DNA of 31,133 bases from NCBI GenBank assembly GCA_015068055.1, contig SVLG01000019.1, forward strand, positions 1-31,133, given 5' to 3'. Numbering within the stretch: the first letter of the stretch is position 1; every line of letters begins with the position of its first letter. Under the pieces are notes generated by a model, which did not search any database, was not told the DNA's origin, and worked only from the letters and a program-made list of their open reading frames with translations. Shown one piece after another: positions 15,000 to 21,456 of this stretch. The translations under genes and the position numbers were made by a program. Source of the stretch: Oscillospiraceae bacterium (GTDB lineage Bacteria > Bacillota_A > Clostridia > Oscillospirales > Oscillospiraceae).

Positions 15000-15198
15000 C
15001 TGCCATGTCCCCTGTGAGGAGGTAAAGCAGCTCCGGGAGGAGTTTGAGGGATACTGCCGGAAAACAGAGAAGCGTCTGGACGAGGGCAGTACCCGTTTTG
15101 CCGTTATCGACACCAAACTCAACTGGCTGATTGCCATTCTGGGCAGCATCGGCGCGGCGGTGCTGGGTGTGCTGCTGAAACTGGTCAGCGGTGTATGA
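14986..15198 (+). CDS. XhlA-like holin accessory protein
   Basis: 70 residues; start overlaps the end of the holin gene. N-terminal 45 residues are a charged coiled coil (CEEVKQLREEFEGYCRKTEKRLDEG), then a single membrane helix NWLIAILGSIGAAVLGVLLKL (46-66). Layout and size match hemolysin XhlA-type partners that work with a holin in PBSX-like elements. The reading depends on topology rather than a diagnostic motif. Confidence 0.6.
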   Translation: MEKANCHVPCEEVKQLREEFEGYCRKTEKRLDEGSTRFAVIDTKLNWLIAILGSIGAAVLGVLLKLVSGV

Positions 15199-15211
15199 GG
15201 GAGGTGGAATT

Positions 15212-16252
15212 ATGAGCTACGCCAAAAGTCTTGGCAAGGAAGAGGAAAAGCTCTATGCCAAAGCGCTGGAAAGCGGGAGTGCCGTGACCTATGTGGACGA
15301 GAGCGGGGAGAGGCAGAAGGGCATGACGGCGGCGCTGGAGGAGATGGCCGGGGGCTATAAAAGCATCTATGAGGAGCAGCTGGCAGCCAACGCTGCGGCG
15401 GCGGCTATGGCGGCGCAGAATGCCGCGGCAGAAGCGGAGAGCGCCGGGCGGGCCGTCACGGAAGAGTACGGTGCGGTGAACAAAGGTCTTTACCGTCAGT
15501 ACCGCAAGGCTCTGGCCTCCCTGCCACAGGAGCTGGCCGCCATGGGCTATACGGGCGGCACCAGCGAGAGCAGCCGCGTGGAGCTGGAGCGAGGGTATGA
15601 GGAGGAACTGGGCAGCAACGAGCGGGCACGGCTTACGGCTCTTGGGGATATCCGGGATGCGGAAGCGGCGGCGGTTCGCGAGGGACAGCAGGCAGCCGGC
15701 AAGGCCGATGCCGCGGCCCGCCGGGAGTATCTCAATGCCATGATGGCCTTGAAGGAGCAGGCCTGGGCCGATGAGCAGGAGCGTGCCGAGGCGCTGGCCG
15801 CCACCGGTGATTTCTCCGGTTATGAAAGACTGGGTTACAGCAGCGAACAGATTGAGCAACTGCGTACCGCCTGGGAGGCGAAGAACCCCGAGCTTTCCAT
15901 CGCCATTGCCGCTCTCGGCGGCCGCTACAGCGCCGACGAGGTAGCGGGCAAGCCCACAAGCTGGGTGCAGCAGTATCTGAACGCGCTGGGCTACGGTCTG
16001 AAGGTCAACGGCAAGTGGGACAGCGCCACGGAGAATGCTTACAAGGCGGTGTTTGGCCGCGGCTCCGGACGCTATGTGCCGCCTCCCCGGTACTATGGAA
16101 CGAAGAAAGAAGAGGAGAAGACAGAGAAAAAGGACAGTAAGCGCAGCGGCAGCGCGGGAGAGATCCGGGTGCAGAGCAGCGGCGGCAGTGCCGGGACAAT
16201 CCAGGTGCAGAGCGGCAGCTCCGGAAGCATCCGTGTAAAGACCAGCCGCTGA
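15212..16252 (+). CDS. Probable ejection/internal virion protein with peptidoglycan-binding-like segment
   Basis: 346 residues from ATG 15212 (GGGAGGTGG upstream). The first 220 residues are Ala/Glu-rich coiled coil (NAAAAAMAAQNAAAEAESAG; DADAAARREYLNAMMALKEQ type), a composition seen in podovirus ejection proteins. Residues 255-290 (WVQQYLNALGYGLKVNGKWD) match the repeat of peptidoglycan-binding type 1 domains. The tail is basic and Ser/Gly-rich with three copies of a G-x-I-R/Q-V-Q/K unit (GEIRVQSS, GTIQVQSG, GSIRVKTS). The protein is the last gene before the terminator. Channel formation during DNA delivery is a reasonable inference from composition and position. Confidence 0.6.
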   Translation: MSYAKSLGKEEEKLYAKALESGSAVTYVDESGERQKGMTAALEEMAGGYKSIYEEQLAANAAAAAMAAQNAAAEAESAGRAVTEEYGAVNKGLYRQYRKALASLPQELAAMGYTGGTSESSRVELERGYEEELGSNERARLTALGDIRDAEAAAVREGQQAAGKADAAARREYLNAMMALKEQAWADEQERAEALAATGDFSGYERLGYSSEQIEQLRTAWEAKNPELSIAIAALGGRYSADEVAGKPTSWVQQYLNALGYGLKVNGKWDSATENAYKAVFGRGSGRYVPPPRYYGTKKEEEKTEKKDSKRSGSAGEIRVQSSGGSAGTIQVQSGSSGSIRVKTSR

Positions 16253-16261
16253 GAATACGAC

Positions 16262-16291
16262 TTGCGGCTTTCGGGCGGTATGTGCTAAAAT
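16262..16291 (+). promoter_or_regulatory. Putative plsY promoter embedded in the phage-module terminator
   Basis: TTGCGG (16262-16267), 18-base spacer, TAAAAT (16286-16291). The -10 box lies in the loop of the terminator hairpin and the spacer forms its left arm. The -35 is a weak match. Transcripts started here would begin inside the right arm and so escape termination by the hairpin. Confidence 0.45.
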
Positions 16292-16309
16292 GGCACATAC
16301 CGCCTTTTT
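16274..16309 (+). terminator. Late-operon terminator
   Basis: Arms GGCGGTATGTGC (16274-16285) and GCACATACCGCC (16293-16304) are perfect complements around a 7-base loop, followed by TTTTT. It closes the virion operon 21 bases after the last stop codon and insulates plsY. Confidence 0.9.
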
Positions 16310-16323
16310 AAGGAGAATGGTCT

Positions 16324-16938
16324 ATGATTTTTTCGTATTTTGCGGCTGCCGTTATCGGCTATCTTTTCGGCTGCTCCAGTATGGCCTTGTATCTTTCCAA
16401 ATGGAAGGGTATTGATCTGCGGCAGGGCGGCTCAAAGAATCTTGGGGCATCCAATGCGCTGATGCTCATGGGGTGGAAGGCTGCTGTTCTTGTGGGAGCC
16501 CACGACATTGGTAAGGCCTGGCTGGCCATCTTTATGGTTAAACGCTTCTTTCCTGACGTGGAACTGGTGGGATTTATTGCCGGGGTCAGCTGTGTGCTGG
16601 GGCATATGTACCCCTTCTATCTCAAGTTTAAGGGCGGCAAAGGCTTTGCGGCTTACATTGGCATGATGCTGGCTTTGAATTTCAAGGCAGCGCTGGTGAT
16701 CCTTGCGGTTCTGGTGATTCTGACGCTTATCACGGACTACATTGTGGTGGGTACCGTGACCACGGTGGTGGGTTATCCTGCCTGGGTGGCTTATCAGACC
16801 CACAGCATTTTTGCGGTCTGTCTTTTGCTGGTGGCCACCGGGGCCATTCTCTATAAGCACCGGGTAAACTGTGTCCGCATCGCCAACGGCACGGAGCCGG
16901 GCTTCCGCCGGGCCGGACGGGGAGGGTACAGATCTTGA
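16324..16938 (+). CDS. plsY: Glycerol-3-phosphate acyltransferase PlsY
   Basis: 204 residues, AAGGAG 8 bases before ATG. Transfers the acyl chain of acyl-phosphate to glycerol-3-phosphate in the membrane, the first step of phospholipid synthesis. All three family motifs are visible: GSKNLGASN (36-44), GHMYPFYLKFKGGKGFA (93-109, His94 and the GGKG loop), and a C-terminal HRVNCVRIANGTEP (about 174-187). About five hydrophobic segments fit the PlsY topology. It is the first host gene after the virion module and heads a tightly packed operon; its stop overlaps the next start (TTGA). Confidence 0.95.
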   Translation: MIFSYFAAAVIGYLFGCSSMALYLSKWKGIDLRQGGSKNLGASNALMLMGWKAAVLVGAHDIGKAWLAIFMVKRFFPDVELVGFIAGVSCVLGHMYPFYLKFKGGKGFAAYIGMMLALNFKAALVILAVLVILTLITDYIVVGTVTTVVGYPAWVAYQTHSIFAVCLLLVATGAILYKHRVNCVRIANGTEPGFRRAGRGGYRS

Positions 16939-17543
16939 AACGCTCTTTTGCGTTGGCACTGATCCTTCTCAGCAGTGCCGTGCAGGCCTTTGGCATCTAT
17001 AATGTTCATGCCCTGGCCGACGTTACCGAGGGCGGCGTCATCGGTTTGACGCTGCTGCTGGAACACTGGCTGCATATTTCTCCGGCCTACACGAGCTTCG
17101 TTTTCAGTGCGCTCTGTTATCTCTGGGGCTGGCGGCTTATGGGCCGGGAGTTTATCCTGCGCTCGGCGGTGGCCATCGGCGGCTTTTCGGCTTTTTACCG
17201 CGTATTTGAACGGTTTCCACCTCTGTGGCCAGGCCTTGCGGAGCGGCCGTTGGCGGCGGCGGTCATCGGTGCGGTGTTCGTGGGCGTGACAGCGGGTGTC
17301 TGTGTGCGTCTGGGCGGGGCCCTTGGCGGTGATGACGCGTTGGCCATGAGCGTGGCCCATAAGACAAGATTTCGGGTGGAGCAGGTCTATCTGGTTACCG
17401 ACCTTGTGGTGCTGCTCCTCTCGGCCAGCTATATTCCCATGAAAAAACTGCTGTGTTCACTGCTCACGGTGCTGCTCTCCGGGCAGATCGTGGGCTGGAT
17501 ACAGCCAAGAAATAATAACAAAGGAGCGGGGTATCATGAATAA
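16935..17543 (+). CDS. YitT-family membrane protein, short form
   Basis: 202 residues from TTG at 16935, with GGAGGG 8 bases upstream. Five or six membrane segments with the YitT (DUF161) start NVHALADVTEGGVIGLTLLL (22-41) and the LGGDDALAMSV motif. Usual YitT proteins have about 280 residues with a C-terminal DUF2179 domain; here the protein ends at the membrane part (WIQPRNNNKGAGYHE) so that domain is missing. No frameshift is visible and the downstream gene is translationally coupled (8-base overlap), so it seems a natural short form. Substrate unknown. Confidence 0.8.
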   Translation: MKRSFALALILLSSAVQAFGIYNVHALADVTEGGVIGLTLLLEHWLHISPAYTSFVFSALCYLWGWRLMGREFILRSAVAIGGFSAFYRVFERFPPLWPGLAERPLAAAVIGAVFVGVTAGVCVRLGGALGGDDALAMSVAHKTRFRVEQVYLVTDLVVLLLSASYIPMKKLLCSLLTVLLSGQIVGWIQPRNNNKGAGYHE

Positions 17544-18702
17544 TGCCGTCTGGAACGAAACAACCCGGCAGGAGCTTATCGGCTTTTATCAGCGCTGCGT
17601 GCAGATACAGAGCTTTTCCGACGAGGAAGGGGAGCTTGCAAACTACATCCTCGAGACCATGAAGGCCATCGGTTACGACGAGGCCTGGATCGACGGCGCG
17701 GGCAATGTGGTGGGCCGCATGGGCGACGGTGACACCGTCATCCACTTCGACTCCCATATGGATACCGTGCGCGTCAACGATGCCGAGCTTTGGCAGCACG
17801 CTCCTTTCGCCGGGGAGATTGTGGACGGCGTGCTCTGGGGTCGGGGCAGTGTGGATATGAAGGGTGGTTTAGCCGCGTCTGTGTACGCAGCAGCGCTGGC
17901 CAAGAAGCTGGGGCTTCTGGAGGGAAAGTGCATCTATGTCACCGGCAGCGTTTGTGAGGAATACTGCGACGGCGTTTGTCTGGAGCATTTCTACCGTGAC
18001 GGCGGCGTGAAGCCCGATTACTGTATCATCTGTGAGCCCTCGGACAATGTGATTACCCTGGGCCACACCGGCAAGGTGCAGACCCGCGTCACCACCCACG
18101 GTGTCTCTGCCCACGCTTCCGCCCCGGAAAAGGGGGTCAACGCTGTCTATGAGATGGCGGAGATCATCCGCCGGGTGGAAGCGCTCAATAAGGAGCTTGG
18201 TACACGTGAAGGGGCGGGTACCATCGTCCTCTCCCACATAAGCTGCGAGACCGCTTCGCTGAACGCGGTACCCAGCGCCTGCGAGATCTATCTGGACCGG
18301 CGGCTGCGCCTGGGGGAGAGTACCGCACAGGTGCGCGCCGAACTGGATGCGCTGGTGGCCGGGAAGAACGCCGAATGGACTCCCGGTACACTGATCCATC
18401 AAAGCTGGACGGGCCGGGAACTGGTGTATGAACCCATGCACGAGCCCTGGATCATCGAAAAGGAGCATCCTCTGACCCGCTGTCTGATCGCCGCCCATGA
18501 GAGCGTCTTTGGATGCGCGCCGGAACGCTGGGACTTCTGGGACTTTGGCACCAATGCCATCGTGCCGGTGAGCATGGGCGTGCCCACCATCGGCTTTGGC
18601 CCCGGTGAGTATAAGCTGGCCCACATGCGGGACGAGCGCTGCAGCGTGGAAAAGGTCTGGGAGGCCTGTCGATTCTATGCGGAGGTCATCGAGAGACTGT
18701 GA
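17536..18702 (+). CDS. ygeY: YgeY-family M20 metallohydrolase
   Basis: 388 residues; AAAGGAG upstream and start overlapping the yitT-like gene. M20 dizinc motifs: HFDSHMDT (His74, Asp76), GRGSVDMKGG (bridging Asp107), VCEEYCDG (Glu141 base, Glu142 ligand) and a Cys/Glu segment CIICEPSD. The dimerisation domain lies at about 185-290. Similarity and neighbourhood point to the YgeY group (selenium-metabolism-linked hydrolase in family naming), which travels with diaminopropionate ammonia-lyase, as here. It probably hydrolyses an amide of a diamino acid, feeding the lyase; the exact substrate is not settled. The stop overlaps the next start at GTGA. Confidence 0.9.
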   Translation: MNNAVWNETTRQELIGFYQRCVQIQSFSDEEGELANYILETMKAIGYDEAWIDGAGNVVGRMGDGDTVIHFDSHMDTVRVNDAELWQHAPFAGEIVDGVLWGRGSVDMKGGLAASVYAAALAKKLGLLEGKCIYVTGSVCEEYCDGVCLEHFYRDGGVKPDYCIICEPSDNVITLGHTGKVQTRVTTHGVSAHASAPEKGVNAVYEMAEIIRRVEALNKELGTREGAGTIVLSHISCETASLNAVPSACEIYLDRRLRLGESTAQVRAELDALVAGKNAEWTPGTLIHQSWTGRELVYEPMHEPWIIEKEHPLTRCLIAAHESVFGCAPERWDFWDFGTNAIVPVSMGVPTIGFGPGEYKLAHMRDERCSVEKVWEACRFYAEVIERL

Positions 18703-19835
18703 AACGAGTAAAGGCTGTATTCCCGGCAAAGACCGGCCCGGCAGATACGTCTGCCTTTGCCGTGGAAAGGGCCGCGGCGGCGAAGCGATTCCATGAGAGC
18801 ATTCCCGGCTATGCCCCTACGCCCCTTTGTGCCGTGGAGATGCCGGGGCTTGGCAGCGTATATGTAAAGGATGAGAGCCGGCGCTTCGGCCTCAATGCCT
18901 TCAAGGGCCTTGGCGGCAGCTACAGCATGGCCCGGTATATCGGGGAGAAACTGGGTATTCCGGAAGATGAACTGAGCTATCAGCGGCTGCGGAGTGAGAA
19001 ACTGGGCGAGCTGCACTTTGTCACGGCCACCGACGGTAATCATGGCCGGGGCGTGGCCTGGGCGGCGGCGCAGCTGGGACTGAAAAGCACCGTATATATG
19101 CCCAAGGGCAGCGCGGTGGAGAGACTGGAGAACATCCGGGCTGCCGGTGCCGAGGCAGAGATCACCGCGCTGAATTACGACGACACCGTCCGTTTTGCCG
19201 CCCGGACGGCGGAGGAGCGCGGCTGGGTGCTGCTGCAGGATACCGCCTGGCCCGGCTATGAGACCCTGCCCCGGTACATCATGCAGGGTTACACCACCAT
19301 GGCGCTGGAGGCTGTGCAGCAGCTGCCCGCGCCGCCTACCCATGTCTTCCTGCAGGCCGGCGTCGGGGCCATGGCTGCCGCGGTGACAGGCTTTCTGGCG
19401 GAGTACTATGGGGAACAAAAGCCGAAGATCGTCCTTGTGGAGCCGGATGCGGCAGACTGCCTTTACCGGACCGCTCTGGCGGATGACGGTGCGCTGCACA
19501 TCGTGAAGGGGGATCTTGCCACCATCATGGCGGGCCTTGCCTGCGGCGAGCCCTGCTCCATCGGCTGGCCCATTCTGAGGAGCTTTGCCGATGCCTTTGT
19601 CTCTATGCCCGACGAGATCGCGGAGCGGGGCATGCGCCGCCTTGCCAAGGCGGGTATCGTCTCCGGGGAGAGCGGAGCGGCCACCGTGGGGCTCCTCTCG
19701 GCGCTGACGGAGGAAGCGGAACTGGGCTGGCTCCGGGAGGCGCTGGGGCTGAACGAACAGAGCTGCGTCCTCTGCTTCTCCACCGAGGGAGATACGGATA
19801 AGGAGAATTACCGGAAGATCGTATACGAGGAGTAA
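18699..19835 (+). CDS. dpaL: Diaminopropionate ammonia-lyase (PLP)
   Basis: 378 residues, GTG start overlapping ygeY. Converts 2,3-diaminopropionate to pyruvate and two ammonia. Fold type II PLP enzyme: the Schiff-base lysine is Lys69 in GLNAFKGLGG, the second catalytic acid is Asp112 in TATDGNHGRGVAW, and Asp181 in LLQDTAWPGY matches the residue needed for the D-isomer in the E. coli enzyme (Lys77, Asp120, Asp189, the same spacing shifted by 8). GVGAMAAAVTG holds the phosphate. All key residues are present, so it should be active on both isomers. With ygeY it forms a small catabolic pair yielding carbon and nitrogen. Confidence 0.93.
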   Translation: MKRVKAVFPAKTGPADTSAFAVERAAAAKRFHESIPGYAPTPLCAVEMPGLGSVYVKDESRRFGLNAFKGLGGSYSMARYIGEKLGIPEDELSYQRLRSEKLGELHFVTATDGNHGRGVAWAAAQLGLKSTVYMPKGSAVERLENIRAAGAEAEITALNYDDTVRFAARTAEERGWVLLQDTAWPGYETLPRYIMQGYTTMALEAVQQLPAPPTHVFLQAGVGAMAAAVTGFLAEYYGEQKPKIVLVEPDAADCLYRTALADDGALHIVKGDLATIMAGLACGEPCSIGWPILRSFADAFVSMPDEIAERGMRRLAKAGIVSGESGAATVGLLSALTEEAELGWLREALGLNEQSCVLCFSTEGDTDKENYRKIVYEE

Positions 19836-19915
19836 GGGAACGGTGGATTTCCTGTACACATTACGGCCATGTGAGAAAAAACGATCGGCCAATATGAATT
19901 CGCCGGGGGTAGATT

Positions 19916-20338
19916 ATGCTGGAATATAACAACGAACTGTCCGTAAAAGAGTATTGCGAGCTGCGTATGGCCGTTGATTGGCCGACACTCGTGGAAGAAC
20001 AGGCCCAATCCGGGCTGAAAAACTCAGACTTTATTGTTGCCTGTCGCGATAACGATCATATTGTCGGATGTGCCCGTGTCTTTTGGGACAAAGGATATAT
20101 TGCATACTTAGCCGATGTGATGGTCAAACCATCACATCAAAAGCAGGGAATCGGAAAGAGGCTTGTAAACGAATGCATCGCATATATCGATAAGCAATTG
20201 AAAGACGGCTGGCGTATTAAAATCGTAATTGTAACATCAAAGGGGAAAGAAGCATTTTACAGGAAATTCGGCTTCGAACTGCGTCCAAACGAGCATGACG
20301 GCGCCGGCATGCAGCTGTGGAGAGGCGGCTGCGGCTGA
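19916..20338 (+). CDS. GNAT-family N-acetyltransferase, A+T-rich
   Basis: 140 residues, CGGGGG before ATG. GNAT core: ADVMVKPSHQKQGIGKRLVNECI (62-84) holds the acetyl-CoA loop Q/RxxGxG/A as QKQGIG, and EAFYRKFGFELRP is the typical C-terminal strand-helix. No substrate can be read from the sequence. Codon use is visibly richer in A/T-ending codons (aat, aaa, ata, tta) than all neighbours, suggesting recent acquisition. It is separated by 80 bases from dpaL and followed by a palindromic repeat. Confidence 0.85.
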   Translation: MLEYNNELSVKEYCELRMAVDWPTLVEEQAQSGLKNSDFIVACRDNDHIVGCARVFWDKGYIAYLADVMVKPSHQKQGIGKRLVNECIAYIDKQLKDGWRIKIVIVTSKGKEAFYRKFGFELRPNEHDGAGMQLWRGGCG

Positions 20339-20414
20339 CGAAAGCAGTTTTGGCTCTCCCATAAGAAAGGAATGTTTGAAGGTGTTCTATTCGACTGAAG
20401 CTTGAAACACCGCG

Positions 20415-20457
20415 CCCCCTCAGTCAGCTTCGCAGACAGCTCCCCCGGAGGGAGCGC
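20415..20457. repeat. REP-like palindromic repeat
   Basis: CCCCCTCAGTCAGCTTCGCAG leads into AGCTCCCCCGGAGGGAGCGCC; the core GCTCCC-CCG-GAGGGAGC-type dyad and the CAGTCAGCTTCG block resemble short palindromic repeats I associate with gut Clostridia genomes. Only one copy is in the window, so repetition has to be shown by a genome search. It lies between the A+T-rich acetyltransferase and the agmatinase pseudogene. Confidence 0.45.
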
Positions 20458-20469
20458 CGGGCATAAGAG

Positions 20470-20498
20470 AAGACCGACCCAACGGGACGGCCTTTTCT
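20470..20498. terminator. Bidirectional terminator between GNAT gene and agmatinase pseudogene
   Basis: Arms AAGACCGACCC (20470-20480) and GGGACGGCCTT (20484-20494) pair except at two positions, one of which is a wobble in the minus-strand RNA. A T-rich tail TTTTCTTATT follows on the plus strand. It ends just before the pseudogene stop codon at 20501. Confidence 0.5.
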
Positions 20499-20500
20499 TA

Positions 20501-20985
20501 TTATTTACCAAGTACGCCCTTCACGCCCCGGCGTTCCCGGGCCTTGCAGACAAAGCCCAGCAGGTCGGAGATGATGCGGGCGGCCAGATAGCAGGTGGTG
20601 CCGGCATGGTCGTCGTAGGGAGGGGAGACCTCCACCATGTCGCAGCCGATGATGTCGAAGCGGTTGGCGGCCGCTTCCAGGATCTCGGTGATGTCATCGT
20701 AGAGGAAGCCGCCGAAGATGGGGGAGCCGGTGGCGGGAGCCTGAGCGGCGTCCAGCCCGTCGATGTCAATGCTCACGTAGACCTTGCTGCCCTGGGGAAG
20801 GTCCTGGATAATCTTTTCGATGCCGATGCGGCGGGTTTCCCCTGAATGGCGATGTCAAAGGGGGCACCCAGTACGGCAATGTCCGCCTGTACATTGTGAA
20901 TATCCGTGCAAAGGTCGCATTTTGCAAAGGTGGCTATGCCGGTAACGGCGCCGTTAAAGGGCTTCCTGGTGCTGAAGTTGTTCAT
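20501..20985 (-). pseudogene. speB: Agmatinase/ureohydrolase-family remnant with internal out-of-frame deletion
   Basis: The 5' part from ATG 20983-20985 (GGAAGG upstream) reads MNNFSTRKPFNGAVTGIATF up to ADIAVLGAPFDIAIQG, the usual start of agmatinase-type proteins. About 50 codons in, at the GGGGAAACC around 20843, the frame shifts; the other frame then continues ETRRIGIEKIIQDLPQGSKVYVSIDIDGLD, with APATGSPIFGGF and VEVSPPYDDHAGTTCYLAARI to the stop at 20501. The middle of the protein, including the GGxHS and DAHxD metal motifs, is absent, about 130 codons. Only the last metal motif SIDIDGLD survives. It cannot be active. The promoter at 21011-21039 and ribosome site are still intact, so the damage is recent. 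Confidence 0.85.
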
Positions 20986-21010
20986 GAAAAATCACCTTCC
21001 TTTTGTCAAA

Positions 21011-21039
21011 AATATAGCATATAACAGGGAAATGGTTAA
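21011..21039 (-). promoter_or_regulatory. Promoter of the agmatinase remnant
   Basis: Minus strand -10 TATATT (21011-21016), 17-base spacer, -35 TTAACC (21034-21039, weak). Placed 26 bases before the start codon. Confidence 0.4.
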
Positions 21040-21319
21040 CTTCCATCCCGGGTTTGTGACTTTTGACAAAACTTCTGGTAACGTTACCGGGGACGCCGTG
21101 CGTTATTCATTGCCATTCGGTATATTCATGAATTTAACCACTTGCCGCAGCGGACAAGGTTGTTTTTTGGAAAGGCCGTATCATAAAAATGCGTTTTCGG
21201 GTGGGCAGCATCCAGAAAGGGCTGTTCGCTCTTCCGATGCGGAAAAGCCTGAATAAGCAAGTGAAACGATAGGGGAATGGATGAGCTGTGTGCATAATGT
21301 GCAAAGTGCGAGTGTGCTA
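21040..21319. other. Intergenic region with palindromic sites, no gene seen
   Basis: Together with the flanking promoters, about 470 bases without a supportable gene; the open frames are random. A perfect 12-base palindrome GGTAACGTTACC lies at 21077-21088 and TTCATGAA near 21126, either of which could be an operator for a divergent regulator. The palindromic TTCATGAA is only loosely like an arginine-repressor half-site, so no regulator is named. Confidence 0.4.
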
Positions 21320-21348
21320 TTGACTTTCTTTTGTGGTTGAAATACAAT
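21320..21348 (+). promoter_or_regulatory. Promoter of the yjiH-like gene
   Basis: TTGACT (21320-21325), 17-base spacer, TACAAT (21343-21348), giving a leader of about 100 bases before the start at 21457. Upstream repeats of GTGC (GTGCATAATGTGCAAAGTGC, 21290-21309) may be part of a control site. Confidence 0.65.
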
Positions 21349-21456
21349 ATTCATACCCGATCGGCCCATGATACGACGGGGTCGGAACGTGGAAACGACA
21401 GTCAGACAATGCCGCAGCAGCGGCAGGAAAATATTATCTGAAAGGGAGAAAGAGCT

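Larger units (their letters stand above)
1815..16309 (+). mobile_element. Compact prophage-like or GTA-like virion module, short-tailed type, no integrase or replication genes
   Basis: One leftward repressor gene and a 13.5 kb rightward operon of closely packed genes, most with a strong ribosome binding site and several overlapping at ATGA. The set covers DNA packaging, head, connector, tail/fibre, lysis, portal and probable ejection protein. None of the genes is broken. There is no integrase, transposase, excisionase, replication protein, antirepressor, tape measure or tail tube. No direct repeat is visible between the left junction (1756-1814) and the right junction (16253-16323). It sits between a host membrane-protein gene and plsY. 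It may be a domesticated gene-transfer-agent-like locus, a phage satellite, or a decayed podovirus-like prophage that kept only its late region; the sequence alone cannot separate these. Confidence 0.8.

Noticed and set aside
12129..15149. 1006-codon minus-strand open frame across the portal and fibre genes
   Set aside because: Antisense shadow. No domain pattern, and the plus-strand portal is well supported.
1756..16323. Attachment-site direct repeats at the module ends
   Set aside because: Compared both junctions by eye and found no shared stretch of 10 or more bases; no tRNA at either end.
20906..21256. 116-codon plus-strand frame in the intergenic region
   Set aside because: No ribosome site, no domain pattern, and it overlaps the 5' part of the agmatinase remnant and its promoter.
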